A stretch of 64,000 bases of DNA from Bacteroidales bacterium (GCA_016931855.1 JAFGDZ010000068.1:186001-250000); one strand, 5' to 3'. Positions 17,726 through 27,282 are shown, counted from the stretch's first letter. Notes: generated by a model not told the origin, from the letters alone. Translations and numbers: made by a program.

Positions 17726-19033
17726 ATGGCTACATTCGAGATTATTGGCGGAAACCGCCTAAGTGGAGACATTTATCCACAGGGAGCAAAAAACGAAGCG
17801 CTCCAGGTAATTTGTGCCGTTCTGCTCACCCCCGAAAAGGTGACCATTAAGAACATCCCCGATATTAGAGATGTAAACAAGCTCATTGAGCTACTCGAAT
17901 GCCTTGGCGTTGAAGTGGAGCGCCCGGAACCATCAACCTGTGTATTTAAAGCAACCAACGTTAACGCTGAGTACATGCTCACCGAGGAGTACAAGCAAAA
18001 GGCAGCCAGCCTCCGCGGCTCCATTATGGTTGTTGGGCCAATGCTTGCCCGCTTTGGCGTTGGCTACATTCCCCGTCCAGGGGGCGATAAAATTGGGCGC
18101 CGCCGTTTGGACACCCACTTTGTAGGGTTCCAAAAACTAGGAGCCATTTTTGACTTTGATAGCAAGGAGAACTTCTTTAAGGTGGAGGCTCATAACCTAA
18201 AGGGCAGCTACATGCTGCTCGATGAGGCCTCGGTAACTGGCACCGCCAACATCCTAATGGCCGCAGTGCTTACACCAGGCAAAACCACCATATTCAACGC
18301 CGCATGCGAGCCATACGTTCAGCAGCTTTGCAAGATGCTGGTAAGCATGGGCGCAAAAATATGGGGCATAGGCTCAAACCTACTAACCATTGAGGGGGTT
18401 GAGTCGCTAGGTGGCTGCACGCACACCATTCTGCCCGACATGATTGAGATTGGCTCATTCATTGGCCTTGCCGCCATGACCCGCAGCGAGATCACCATAA
18501 AAAACGTTTCGTACGAGAACCTGGGCATCATCCCCGATGCGTTTAGCCGCTTAGGCATAAAGATGGAGCGCATTAACGATGATATCCACATTCCACAGCA
18601 GGACAACTACGAGATTGACACCTTTATTGATGGTTCCATAATGACCATTGCCGATGCGCCATGGCCTGGGCTAACCCCCGACCTACTGAGCGTATTCCTA
18701 GTTGTGGCCACCCAAGCAAAAGGCTCTGTACTCATCCACCAAAAAATGTTTGAGAGCCGCCTATTCTTTGTTGACAAGCTAATAGATATGGGCGCACAGA
18801 TTATCCTTTGCGACCCACACCGCGCAACAGTTATTGGGCACAACCAGCAAATGCAGCTGCGCCCAACCACAATGAGCTCACCCGACATCCGCGCTGGGGT
18901 AGCACTGCTAATTGCAGCCCTTTCGGCCGATGGAAAGAGCGTAATACACAACATTGAGCAAATAGACCGCGGCTACCAAGACATAGACCAGCGCCTAAAC
19001 GCCATTGGAGCTAACATTAAGAGGATAGGCTAA
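17726..19033 (+). CDS. murA: UDP-N-acetylglucosamine 1-carboxyvinyltransferase, Asp active-site variant
   Basis: A 435-residue cytosolic enzyme of full length. It transfers enolpyruvate from PEP to UDP-GlcNAc, the first committed step of peptidoglycan synthesis. The substrate Lys-Asn pair is in PQGAKNEALQV near residue 18. The catalytic loop reads RPGGDKIGRRRLDTH: the position occupied by Cys115 in E. coli (PGGCTIGARP) is Asp. Cys-to-Asp MurA enzymes, known from Mycobacterium and Chlamydia, are active but not alkylated by fosfomycin. The gene follows DUF4290 with 18-base spacing. The gap to grpE (19034-19198) has an ACCCTTTT/AAAAGGGT inverted repeat without a T-tract, so termination there is uncertain. 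Confidence 0.96.
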   Translation: MATFEIIGGNRLSGDIYPQGAKNEALQVICAVLLTPEKVTIKNIPDIRDVNKLIELLECLGVEVERPEPSTCVFKATNVNAEYMLTEEYKQKAASLRGSIMVVGPMLARFGVGYIPRPGGDKIGRRRLDTHFVGFQKLGAIFDFDSKENFFKVEAHNLKGSYMLLDEASVTGTANILMAAVLTPGKTTIFNAACEPYVQQLCKMLVSMGAKIWGIGSNLLTIEGVESLGGCTHTILPDMIEIGSFIGLAAMTRSEITIKNVSYENLGIIPDAFSRLGIKMERINDDIHIPQQDNYEIDTFIDGSIMTIADAPWPGLTPDLLSVFLVVATQAKGSVLIHQKMFESRLFFVDKLIDMGAQIILCDPHRATVIGHNQQMQLRPTTMSSPDIRAGVALLIAALSADGKSVIHNIEQIDRGYQDIDQRLNAIGANIKRIG

Positions 19034-19198
19034 TTGCCATACCCTTTTAGCCCGCCACTAGCCGCCGCAAAAGGGTAACCGGTGTAGCTGCAATTAAGCC
19101 TGCAGCCACACTGTGTTTTATGTCAATTTGTCGGGAAAGCCCATATTGGCAAAGCTTTTGATTAGTGGCTGGCAAACACGTAAAAAACAACACAAGAT

Positions 19199-19780
19199 AT
19201 GTCAAAGAAAAAGGAGTATCTGACTGAGGAGCAGGTAACCGCCGAAGCAGCAGGAGCTCAAGAGAATGCTCATGCAGAGCAGCCAGCATCGGAGCAGCAG
19301 CAAGAAGTTACAACCGAAGTAACAGAGGAGAACCCTACCGAAGAGCTTCAAAAGCAGCTTGACGAGCAAAAGGACAAGTACCTTAGGCTCTCGGCTGAAT
19401 TTGATAACTTCCGCCGCCGTACCCTAAAGGAGAAGATGGACCTAACAAAGTACGCAGCAGAGGATACGCTTAAAAGCATACTCCCTGTTGTTGACGACTT
19501 TGAGCGCGCCATGAAGAGCCTCGATGCCACAACCGACATAGACGCGGTTAAGGAAGGGCTAAGGCTTATCCACGGTAAGTTTGTTGAGTTCCTAAAAACC
19601 AAGGGCGTTACAGAGATTGAAGCAATGGGCTTACCCCTTGATACCGACAAGCACGAAGCTATTACCTTGATACCCGCTCCCGAAGAGCATCAAAAGGGTA
19701 AAATTATTGACGTAATAGAAAAAGGATATATCCTTAACGAGAAGGTAATACGCTTCTCCAAAGTTATTATTGGAGAGTAG
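19199..19780 (+). CDS. grpE: Nucleotide exchange factor GrpE
   Basis: A 193-residue co-chaperone that releases ADP from DnaK. The N-terminal 55 or so residues are Glu/Gln-rich and disordered. A long coiled coil follows (LQKQLDEQKDKYLRLSAEFD), then FRRRTLKEKMDL and a C-terminal beta domain containing HEAITLIPAPEEHQKGKI, close to the conserved GrpE signature. It is followed by dnaJ after 16 bases, so this is a grpE-dnaJ operon; dnaK is not in the window. No CIRCE element (TTAGCACTC-N9-GAGTGCTAA) is visible upstream. Confidence 0.96.
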   Translation: MSKKKEYLTEEQVTAEAAGAQENAHAEQPASEQQQEVTTEVTEENPTEELQKQLDEQKDKYLRLSAEFDNFRRRTLKEKMDLTKYAAEDTLKSILPVVDDFERAMKSLDATTDIDAVKEGLRLIHGKFVEFLKTKGVTEIEAMGLPLDTDKHEAITLIPAPEEHQKGKIIDVIEKGYILNEKVIRFSKVIIGE

Positions 19781-19796
19781 CTAACAAAGCAAAAGA

Positions 19797-20957
19797 ATGG
19801 CAAAAAGAGACTTTTACGAGATACTTGGGGTATCGCGAAGCGCATCGAAAGATGAGATAAAGAAGGCGTACCGCAAGATGGCCATACAGTATCACCCCGA
19901 CAAAAACCCCGACGACAAGGAAGCCGAAGAGAAGTTTAAGGAAGCTGCCGAGGCCTACGAGGTTTTAAGCGACGACAACAAGCGCTCACGCTACGACCAG
20001 TACGGCCATGCAGGTGTTGGCGGTGCTGCTGGCGGAGGGTTCTCTGGGGGGGGCATGTCCATGGAGGATATTTTCTCGCAGTTTGGCGATATCTTTGGCG
20101 GACATTTTGGCGGATTCGGCGGTTTTGGCGGATTTGGCTCAAGCGGTCGCTCAAGAACTCGTGTTAACAAAGGCTCCGACCTACGCGTTAAGGTTAAGCT
20201 TAACCTTGAGGAGATTGCCAACGGCGTTGAGAAAAAGATTAAGGTAAACAAGTACGTATCGTGCAAAGAGTGCAGCGGAACAGGAGCACAAAGCGGCTCG
20301 GCATACAATACTTGCTCAACCTGTAGAGGGTCGGGCTACGTAACCCGCATTGCCAACACCTTGCTTGGGCAAATGCAAACCACATCGCCCTGCCCCACCT
20401 GTAACGGCGAAGGCAAAATAATTGCCCACAAGTGCAACGCGTGTAGCGGCGAGGGCGTTGTTCGCGACTCCGAGGTTATCACCATAAAAATACCTGCGGG
20501 TGTTGGCGAGGGAATGCAGCTAAGCGTATCGGGAAGAGGTAATGCGGCACGCCGCGGTGGCGTTAATGGCGACCTTTTGGTTGTTATTGAGGAGGAGAAG
20601 CACCCCGAGCTAACCCGCGACGGGAACGACCTTATATACAACCTATTCCTAAGCTTCCCCGATGCTGCCCTAGGGGCGCCAATTGAGGTCCCTACGGTTG
20701 AGGGTAAGGTTAAGATAAAAATTGAGGCAGGCACACAGCCCGGCAAAGTGCTTAGGCTACGCGGCAAAGGCTTACCCGATGTTAATGGCTATGGCCGTGG
20801 CGACCTTCTGGTTACCATTAACGTATGGGTACCTAAAAACCTTTCGAAGGACGAGAAGGCTACCATTGAGAAGATGGCCAAATCGGCCAATTTTGAGCCA
20901 AACCCCGATAGCAGTGAGCGCAACTTCTTTGAACGGATGAGAGGGTTCTTTGATTAG
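19797..20957 (+). CDS. dnaJ: Chaperone protein DnaJ
   Basis: A 386-residue type I J-protein that delivers substrates to DnaK and stimulates its ATPase. Domains in order: J domain at residues about 4-70 with the HPD motif (YHPDKNPDD), a Gly/Phe-rich linker at about 75-125 ([13 protein letters not shown]), four CxxCxGxG zinc-binding repeats between about 155 and 225 ([32 protein letters not shown]), and the C-terminal substrate-binding domains. All four zinc motifs are intact. It is the second gene of the grpE-dnaJ operon and ends at a strong terminator. Confidence 0.98.
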   Translation: MAKRDFYEILGVSRSASKDEIKKAYRKMAIQYHPDKNPDDKEAEEKFKEAAEAYEVLSDDNKRSRYDQYGHAGVGGAAGGGFSGGGMSMEDIFSQFGDIFGGHFGGFGGFGGFGSSGRSRTRVNKGSDLRVKVKLNLEEIANGVEKKIKVNKYVSCKECSGTGAQSGSAYNTCSTCRGSGYVTRIANTLLGQMQTTSPCPTCNGEGKIIAHKCNACSGEGVVRDSEVITIKIPAGVGEGMQLSVSGRGNAARRGGVNGDLLVVIEEEKHPELTRDGNDLIYNLFLSFPDAALGAPIEVPTVEGKVKIKIEAGTQPGKVLRLRGKGLPDVNGYGRGDLLVTINVWVPKNLSKDEKATIEKMAKSANFEPNPDSSERNFFERMRGFFD

Positions 20958-20982
20958 CCAACCTGTAAACAAAACATATAGG

Positions 20983-21010
20983 CCATAGCACTTGCTATGG
21001 CTTTTTTTTG
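20983..21010 (+). terminator. Terminator of grpE-dnaJ
   Basis: Inverted repeat GCCATAGC / GCTATGGC with a 4-base loop followed by eight Ts. Confidence 0.88.
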
Positions 21011-21148
21011 ATCCGCCCATAAATTTTGTTTTTTTATTACCTTCGATGTAATAATTATACACCTAAGGCTACAAATAGAGTGTAAAAAGCAAAGAGTTAC
21101 CTCTACGCCAAACAATTCTGACAATAAACTCAAAACAGATAAAGAACC

Positions 21149-22090
21149 ATGCACTTACTCGAAGCCAAAAACATCGAAAAGCGCTACGCAAGCCACCTTG
21201 CGCTAGACGATGTTAGCGTTGCCGTTCCAGAGAATAGCATCTACGGGCTACTTGGGCCTAACGGAGCGGGAAAAACAACCCTTATCCGAATTATCAACCA
21301 AATTACTGGCCCCGACAAGGGCGAGGTGTCCTTTATGGGCCGCCCAATGAAAGCCGACGACATTTACAAAATTGGCTACCTACCCGAAGAACGCGGTTTG
21401 TACAAAAAAATGAAGGTTGGGGAGCAGGCCATTTACCTTGCCCGTTTAAAAGGGCTAAGCCGTACCGAGGCCATCAAGCGCCTAAAGTACTGGTTTGAGA
21501 AGTTTGAGATTCAGGCTTGGTGGGACAAAAAAGTTGAGGAGCTATCTAAAGGGATGGCGCAAAAAATACAGTTTGTGGTAACCATTATCCACGAGCCCTC
21601 GCTACTCATTTTTGACGAGCCCTTTAGTGGTTTCGACCCCATTAACGCCAACCTACTTAAGGATGAGATTCTCACTCTTAAAAAAAAGGGTGCTACCATT
21701 ATCTTCTCCACCCACAACATGGACTCTGTTGAGGAGCTGTGCGACGAGATATCGCTTATCAACAAATCAAAAAATATCCTAAGCGGGCCAATAGACCAAG
21801 TGCGAAAGGAGTACGGAAGCAACATTTTCGACCTATCGTTCAACGGCAATATCGATTCACTGCGTGCCGCAATCGATGGCAACTACGAAATTGTTACCCA
21901 CAAAACCGAAGGCAACAGCAGCATTGCCCAAGTAAAGGTACATAACTACTCTACCGATAACCGCCTGCTAAAAATGGCTCTCGATGCCGTTGAAATAACA
22001 GGCTTTAACCAGGTAGTACCAAGCATGAACGACATCTTTATCCAGGTTGTTCAGGAGTACAACAAGAACCACAAAGTGGTACAAGAGTAA
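21149..22090 (+). CDS. ABC-2 exporter ATP-binding protein (NatA-like)
   Basis: A 313-residue ABC ATPase: Walker A GPNGAGKTT, Q-loop region, signature LSKGMAQKIQ (a variant of LSGGQ), Walker B LLIFDEPFSGFDP and the H-loop in STHNMDS. The 85 or so extra C-terminal residues match the NatA-type DUF4162 domain. It pairs with the permease 28 bases downstream to form an exporter of the NatAB/ABC-2 class. Substrates of such pairs include Na+, peptides and drugs; none can be assigned here. No TAnnTTTG promoter was found in the 130-base leader. Confidence 0.93.
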   Translation: MHLLEAKNIEKRYASHLALDDVSVAVPENSIYGLLGPNGAGKTTLIRIINQITGPDKGEVSFMGRPMKADDIYKIGYLPEERGLYKKMKVGEQAIYLARLKGLSRTEAIKRLKYWFEKFEIQAWWDKKVEELSKGMAQKIQFVVTIIHEPSLLIFDEPFSGFDPINANLLKDEILTLKKKGATIIFSTHNMDSVEELCDEISLINKSKNILSGPIDQVRKEYGSNIFDLSFNGNIDSLRAAIDGNYEIVTHKTEGNSSIAQVKVHNYSTDNRLLKMALDAVEITGFNQVVPSMNDIFIQVVQEYNKNHKVVQE

Positions 22091-22118
22091 TTACGTAACC
22101 CAGAAAACACGATAAAAG

Positions 22119-23468
22119 ATGAATAAGATACTACTTATAATAGAGAGGGAATTTCTTACCAGAGTTAAGAAAAAGTCCTTTATCATAATGACCGTGCTCA
22201 CTCCTATCCTATTCGCAGGAATTATGGTGGCATCCATTTACCTCTCCATGAGCACCGACACCGAGCTGAAAAGCATTGCCGTTGTTGATGATTCTCAGCT
22301 TTTTGAAGGCAAAATACCTGATACAGAATACACCAAATTCCAGTTTATTCACGACAAAAAGGTAGATGACCTAAAAACCACCTATCAGCAGGATGGATAC
22401 TATGCGGTGCTATACATTAGCCACATAATTGCCAGCTCTCCCGATGGCGCCATACTTTACTCCGAGAAGCAACCCTCAATGGACATAACCCAGCACATTG
22501 AAGGAGCCATTAAGAAAGAGATTGAGACCCAAAAGCTAATGTCGTACAACATCGACAACCTGCCTCAAATTCTTGAAAGCATCAAAACCAAGGTAAATGT
22601 ACGCACCATTAAGTGGACCAAGGATGGAGAGGAAAAGGAAAGCAGCACCCTACTTGCCATGGGCTTTGCGTACATTCTAAGCTTTATTATTTACATGCTG
22701 ATTTTTCTATTTGGCTCACAGGTTATGCGTGGCGTAATTGAGGAGAAGAACAACCGCATTGTAGAGGTAATCGTTTCGTCGGTTAAACCATTCCAGCTAA
22801 TGCTTGGTAAGATTATAGGCATTGCATCGGTTAGTATGCTACAAATTTTTGTATGGATAGTACTTACCTTTGGGCTATTCACCGTTGGTAGCAGCTTGCT
22901 AATAGACAAGCCCACCGATGCCAACCAAACGCAAGAAGTGGTTACCAACCTAATGGAGCAGCCGGGCATGGCACAAGCGCTACCCATTACTGTACCAACA
23001 GAGCAGAGCGAGCAAGCAAAGTTTATGAGCATGCTTAGCAATATCAACTTCCCTCTAATTATTGGCGGATTTGTATTCTTCTTCCTGGGCGGATACCTTC
23101 TTTACGCCGCTATGTTTGCAGCAGTTGGCTCGGCTGTAGATAACGAGGCCGACTCGCAGCAGCTGGTAACCCCAATTACCATCCCGCTAATTCTTGCACT
23201 ACTAGTTATGGCAAGCGGACTAAAGGCTCCCGATGGCCCATTGGCGTTCTGGTTCTCTATGATTCCATTCACCTCGCCAATTGTTATGGTTACCCGCCTA
23301 CCCTACGGCGTTCCTACTTGGCAGCTTATTACATCAGGCGCCATACTAATTGCCACATTCCTACTATTTACATGGCTAGCCGCAAAGATTTACCGCACAG
23401 GCATTTTGCTATACGGCAAAAAATACACATGGAAAGAGATGTGGAAATGGATACGCTATAGCAACTAA
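22119..23468 (+). CDS. ABC-2 type transporter permease (NatB-like)
   Basis: A 449-residue membrane protein. One N-terminal transmembrane helix (residues about 20-45, after the basic LTRVKKKSF) is followed by an extracytoplasmic domain of about 130 residues. Five to six C-terminal helices start near residue 180 (MGFAYILSFIIYMLIFLFGSQ). The cytosolic loop VMRGVIEEKNNRIVEVIVSSVKP is the coupling-helix region typical of NatB/YhaP permeases. It forms an operon with the ATPase gene upstream and ends at a strong terminator. Confidence 0.92.
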   Translation: MNKILLIIEREFLTRVKKKSFIIMTVLTPILFAGIMVASIYLSMSTDTELKSIAVVDDSQLFEGKIPDTEYTKFQFIHDKKVDDLKTTYQQDGYYAVLYISHIIASSPDGAILYSEKQPSMDITQHIEGAIKKEIETQKLMSYNIDNLPQILESIKTKVNVRTIKWTKDGEEKESSTLLAMGFAYILSFIIYMLIFLFGSQVMRGVIEEKNNRIVEVIVSSVKPFQLMLGKIIGIASVSMLQIFVWIVLTFGLFTVGSSLLIDKPTDANQTQEVVTNLMEQPGMAQALPITVPTEQSEQAKFMSMLSNINFPLIIGGFVFFFLGGYLLYAAMFAAVGSAVDNEADSQQLVTPITIPLILALLVMASGLKAPDGPLAFWFSMIPFTSPIVMVTRLPYGVPTWQLITSGAILIATFLLFTWLAAKIYRTGILLYGKKYTWKEMWKWIRYSN

Positions 23469-23495
23469 AGCTACTATATTAGCAGCACAAAACTT

Positions 23496-23524
23496 AGGGG
23501 TTCGGATTTTCCGAGCCCCTTTTT
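23496..23524 (+). terminator. Terminator of the ABC-2 exporter operon
   Basis: AGGGGTTCGGA / TCCGAGCCCCT hairpin (one mismatch) with a T-run. The T-run abuts the first in-frame ATG of the next gene. Confidence 0.85.
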
Positions 23525-23537
23525 AATGCCCTATACC

Positions 23538-24194
23538 ATGAACCATCAGGAGGTAGTTAGTAGAACCGCAGCACACGTAAAATCGCTTTGCGAAACAGAT
23601 AGCACTGGTCACGACTGGTGGCACATTTACCGTGTTTGGCAAACCGCAAAATCGCTTGCAGAAGCAGAGAGAGCCAACCTTTTCCTTGTGGAAATGGCGG
23701 CACTTTTACACGACACCGACGACTGGAAACTTGCCCCCAACACCAATATAGAAACCATGCTACCCAATGCTAGCGGGTGGCTAGAGAGCATCAACCTATC
23801 GGAAATGCTACAACACGAGGTACTACATATAATTAAGCAGGTATCGTTCAAAGGTGCTGGTGTAGAAACACCAACTACATCTGTTGAAGCCGCTGTGGTG
23901 CAGGATGCCGACCGCCTTGACGCCATTGGCGCCATAGGCATTGCCCGCGCCTTTGCGTATGGCGGGGCAAAAAGCAGGCTGCTGTTCAACCCCGAAGGCC
24001 AACCCACCATGCACCAATCGTTTGATGAGTACAAGCAATCCAACGGCGATACCATAAGCCACTTCTACGAAAAGTTACTCCTTTTAAAAGATAGGATGAA
24101 TACCCCAACCGCGAAGCAACTTGCGCAGCAGCGCCATAAATTCATGGAGCAATTCCTAGAGCATTTTTACGGGGAATGGGGAGCCAAAAGGTAA
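23538..24194 (+). CDS. HD-domain phosphohydrolase
   Basis: About 218 residues. Metal ligands of an HD domain are visible: His in GHDWWHIYRVW, the HD pair in AALLHDTDDWKL and Asp in VQDADRLDAIGAIG. The pattern fits the YedJ-like HD hydrolase family, which acts on nucleotides or other phosphoesters; the substrate is unknown. ATG 23538 is preferred, because the in-frame ATG at 23526 begins one base after the T-run of the preceding terminator. The gene seems to stand alone; a 210-base A/C-rich gap without an ORF or clear promoter follows before the Ppx/GppA gene. Confidence 0.85.
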   Translation: MNHQEVVSRTAAHVKSLCETDSTGHDWWHIYRVWQTAKSLAEAERANLFLVEMAALLHDTDDWKLAPNTNIETMLPNASGWLESINLSEMLQHEVLHIIKQVSFKGAGVETPTTSVEAAVVQDADRLDAIGAIGIARAFAYGGAKSRLLFNPEGQPTMHQSFDEYKQSNGDTISHFYEKLLLLKDRMNTPTAKQLAQQRHKFMEQFLEHFYGEWGAKR

Positions 24195-24404
24195 TTCAGT
24201 ACTAGAACTAACCCCAAAGCAAAACCCCAAACCCAAACAAAAAAACGCCCAACCATTAGGAATACTTCATTGAATTATTATATTTACCATTCAATGCCCA
24301 TTAGTTAACAAAACATCACTAACAGGGTTTACCCCCTATTAGAGGTTGCCTCCTAAAAGAGATGTTAACCAACAGCAGTAAATTACCTGTATAAAATTAC
24401 CCCC

Positions 24405-25340
24405 ATGAACATTGCCATTATCGACCTTGGAACAAACACCTTTAATCTGCTAGTAGCAGAAACAAAGGGTAACGGCAGTTACGAGATTATACACAGCGGT
24501 AAGCTAGGAGTAAAACTTGGAGAGGGAGGAATAAACAAAAAGCTTATTACCACCGAAGCGCAAGTCCGCGGGCTCGATGCCATCGCAAAGCACATGGAAA
24601 CAGCAGCATCGTTCGATGCCGAACGCGTTTTTGCCTTTGCCACATCGGCAACCCGTAACGCCGACAACGGGAAGGAGTTTGTACAGGAAATTTACAACCG
24701 ATTTGGGCTACAGGTTAACGTTATTGATGGCAGCCAGGAAGCCGAGCTAATATACTACGGAGTTCGCCAAGCCTTTGAGCTAGCCGACGAGAAAACCCTT
24801 ATACTCGATATCGGCGGAGGCAGCAATGAGCTCATTATTGCCGATACAAACAAGCACTACTGGCTAAAGAGCTTCGACTTAGGAATATCAAGACTACTAC
24901 AGCTATTCAACCCATCGGATCCAATAACCATAGAGGAGATCTCGCACGTTGAGGACTACCTTGAAACAGCGTTGCAACCACTATTTAAGGCCTGCGAGCT
25001 ATACAGCCCAACTAGGCTAATTGGTAGTTCGGGCTCATTCGACACCTACAGGAGCATACTGGCACAACGGGGAAAGATAAATGTAAACGGACAAGCTAGC
25101 GTTGAGCTGCCCTTTGACAGCTACCTTGAGCTGCACAGAGAGCTGGTACACTCAACCCGCGAGCAGCGCACCAAAATTCCCGGACTTGAACCACTAAGGG
25201 TTGAAATGATTGTGCTGGCCACCATATTCACACGGTTTATTCTAAAAAGAACTGGCATACACCAAATGCACCAATCAACCTACGCGCTAAAGGAAGGCGC
25301 CATTTGGAAGATGATTCACCACAACGGATTTAGCAACTAA
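24405..25340 (+). CDS. Ppx/GppA family exopolyphosphatase
   Basis: A 311-residue member of the actin-like ATPase superfamily: phosphate-1 motif AIIDLGTNTFNLLVAE at the N-terminus, a central ATSATRNADNG, phosphate-2 motif LILDIGGGSNELII, and the GSSGSFDT motif near residue 205. The family hydrolyses polyphosphate or pppGpp. The length is that of the short bacterial form without the C-terminal HD-like domain. The response-regulator gene starts 36 bases downstream and may be co-transcribed. The choice between Ppx and GppA activity cannot be made from sequence. Confidence 0.92.
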   Translation: MNIAIIDLGTNTFNLLVAETKGNGSYEIIHSGKLGVKLGEGGINKKLITTEAQVRGLDAIAKHMETAASFDAERVFAFATSATRNADNGKEFVQEIYNRFGLQVNVIDGSQEAELIYYGVRQAFELADEKTLILDIGGGSNELIIADTNKHYWLKSFDLGISRLLQLFNPSDPITIEEISHVEDYLETALQPLFKACELYSPTRLIGSSGSFDTYRSILAQRGKINVNGQASVELPFDSYLELHRELVHSTREQRTKIPGLEPLRVEMIVLATIFTRFILKRTGIHQMHQSTYALKEGAIWKMIHHNGFSN

Positions 25341-25376
25341 CAAGGTTAAAGCAACCAGCATCAAAACAAGCACAAA

Positions 25377-26543
25377 ATGGCCAAAATTTTAGTTATTGAC
25401 GACGAGAGGAGCATCCGCAATACCCTCATTGATATTTTGGGATACGAGAACCACGAAGTGGAAGCATGCGAGGATGGCATTACTGGCTTAGAGTGCTTTA
25501 AGAACGGCAGCTTTGACATTGTTCTGTGTGACATAAAGATGCCCCAAATGGATGGCATTGAGGTACTGGAAAAGCTGCAGGAGCATTCGGCCGAAACGCC
25601 TGTTGTAATGATATCGGGGCACGGCAATATCGATACCGCCGTTGAGGCCATAAAAAAGGGCGCCTTCGATTTTATTGAGAAACCCCTAGATCTGAACCGC
25701 CTGCTAATAACCATACGCAACGCCACCGATAAGAATCACCTTATTAAGGAAACCCGCACATTAAAGCGCAAGGTTAACAAAACCTACGATATTGTGGGCG
25801 AATCGGGAGCCATTACCAAGGTAAAGGACATGATAGACAGGGTTGCCCCTACCGAGGCACGCGTGCTTGTTACCGGCTCCAACGGCACAGGTAAAGAACT
25901 AGTAGCCCGCTGGTTACACGAGAAGAGCAACCGCGCCGACATGCCTTTTGTTGAGGTAAACTGCGCCGCAATCCCATCGGAGCTAATAGAGAGCGAGCTG
26001 TTTGGGCACGAAAAGGGCGCTTTTACATCGGCCATTAAGCAGCGCAAGGGCAAGTTTGAGCAAGCCGATGGCGGCACGCTTTTCCTTGATGAGATTGGCG
26101 ATATGAGCCTAAGCGCCCAAGCAAAGGTTCTTAGAGCCCTTCAGGAGAACAAAATATCGAGAGTTGGTAGCGATAAGGACATAAGCGTAAATGTACGCAT
26201 TGTGGCAGCCACCAACAAAAACCTCCAAAAGGAGATTGAAAACGGAAACTTCCGCGAAGACCTTTACCACAGGCTAAGCGTAATAATAATCCAGGTACCT
26301 AGCCTAAACGATAGAATTGAGGATGTACCCCTACTTGCATCGCACTTTATTGAGCTAATATGCGCAGAGTACGGCACCCAGCCCAAGGCCATAACAGATG
26401 GCGCCATAAACGCGCTTAAGGGAATTAACTGGACAGGCAACATAAGGGAGTTCCGCAATGTAATTGAACGGCTTATCATTCTCTGCGACAAGGAGATTAC
26501 GGAGGAGGACATTTCAGCCTTTGCCCAACCCATTTTTAAATAG
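25377..26543 (+). CDS. NtrC-family response regulator without a DNA-binding domain
   Basis: A 388-residue protein. The receiver domain spans residues 1-120: acidic DDE near 7-9, the phospho-acceptor Asp in VLCDIKMPQMDG and Lys in EKPLD. A sigma-54-interacting AAA+ domain follows (about 140-375): Walker A TGSNGTGKE, the sigma-54 contact loop as GAFTSA (consensus GAFTGA), Walker B GGTLFLDEIGD and an arginine-finger region. The protein ends just after REFRNVIERLIIL, so the C-terminal Fis-type helix-turn-helix is missing. It could activate sigma-54 promoters from solution or through a partner. No histidine kinase gene is adjacent. The gene may be co-transcribed with the Ppx/GppA gene. Confidence 0.93.
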   Translation: MAKILVIDDERSIRNTLIDILGYENHEVEACEDGITGLECFKNGSFDIVLCDIKMPQMDGIEVLEKLQEHSAETPVVMISGHGNIDTAVEAIKKGAFDFIEKPLDLNRLLITIRNATDKNHLIKETRTLKRKVNKTYDIVGESGAITKVKDMIDRVAPTEARVLVTGSNGTGKELVARWLHEKSNRADMPFVEVNCAAIPSELIESELFGHEKGAFTSAIKQRKGKFEQADGGTLFLDEIGDMSLSAQAKVLRALQENKISRVGSDKDISVNVRIVAATNKNLQKEIENGNFREDLYHRLSVIIIQVPSLNDRIEDVPLLASHFIELICAEYGTQPKAITDGAINALKGINWTGNIREFRNVIERLIILCDKEITEEDISAFAQPIFK

Positions 26544-26569
26544 AAAAAGCCCCTTACAAGGGGCTTTTT
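26544..26569. terminator. Bidirectional terminator between convergent genes
   Basis: Perfect inverted repeat AAAAAGCCCCTT / AAGGGGCTTTTT with a two-base loop. It sits between the regulator stop and the stop of the cysteine hydrolase gene, which directly abuts it. Confidence 0.9.
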
Positions 26570-27145
26570 CTACTCCATGGCGCTAACAAGTTCCTGCGTG
26601 CTCACAATATTTGCATAGCCCTTTAGCGTGGCCAAGGTTGACGCATGAACCATTGATGCAGCCACCTCAACGGCATTCCATTTTACCTTTTTTGTAGCGC
26701 AAGCATCGTGAACTAGGGTAACTGCATATCCATAATCGGCCGCAGCACGCACAGCAGCTTCAACGCACATATGCGTTTGCATACCACAAATAATAACGCG
26801 CTTAACATCTAACGAGTCTAAACAACATTTTAGTTCAGTACCAACAAATGCATTTACCTGCGATTTTGCAAAAACCTGTTCGCCACCAGCAGGAGCAACA
26901 AGTGGATGAATGTTTCCCCCTGGCTCAAACTTATGCTTAATGTGTATAACAGGAATCCCCTTACTACGGCATGCGGCTATAAGCGCAGCGGCATTCTGTG
27001 CGGCGGGTATTGGGTCCACCAGTTCCGAGGCTCCCCCTTCAAAATAAAATTCCTGAATATCAACAACAAGTAAAGCGCTCTCCTGTGCAGCTACAAAAAG
27101 CGAACAAAGGGAAAGCGCTAACACAAATAGTATCTTCATTTTCAT
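26570..27145 (-). CDS. Exported isochorismatase-like cysteine hydrolase
   Basis: A 191-residue protein. Residues 1-20 are a signal peptide (cleavage AA before Gln21), so a periplasmic enzyme is predicted. The rest is an isochorismatase/nicotinamidase fold: Asp of the triad in LLVVDIQEF, Lys in IHIKHKFEP and nucleophile Cys in CGMQTHMCVEAA with the preceding cis-peptide loop. The family hydrolyses amides or vinyl ethers (nicotinamide, isochorismate, N-carbamoyl compounds); the substrate cannot be told. Export is unusual for the family. The remains of a second exported member lie at 62738-63096. No consensus promoter was found in its leader. Confidence 0.87.
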   Translation of the reverse strand: MKMKILFVLALSLCSLFVAAQESALLVVDIQEFYFEGGASELVDPIPAAQNAAALIAACRSKGIPVIHIKHKFEPGGNIHPLVAPAGGEQVFAKSQVNAFVGTELKCCLDSLDVKRVIICGMQTHMCVEAAVRAAADYGYAVTLVHDACATKKVKWNAVEVAASMVHASTLATLKGYANIVSTQELVSAME

Positions 27146-27282
27146 ACAGATTATTATACCAAACTGGGCACCTAATAACCTGCAATTTAAGTCATTTAGA
27201 GATACAGCAAACTAAAACGGAAAGGAAATAGCATTACCGTGCAGCTAAAGTGAGCAATTAGCACTAAACGCAAACATCCCAA

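Noticed and set aside
19150-19170. Sigma-54-like TTGGCA...TTGAT before grpE
   Set aside because: Spacing and the -12 doublet do not fit; weaker than the candidate before lon.
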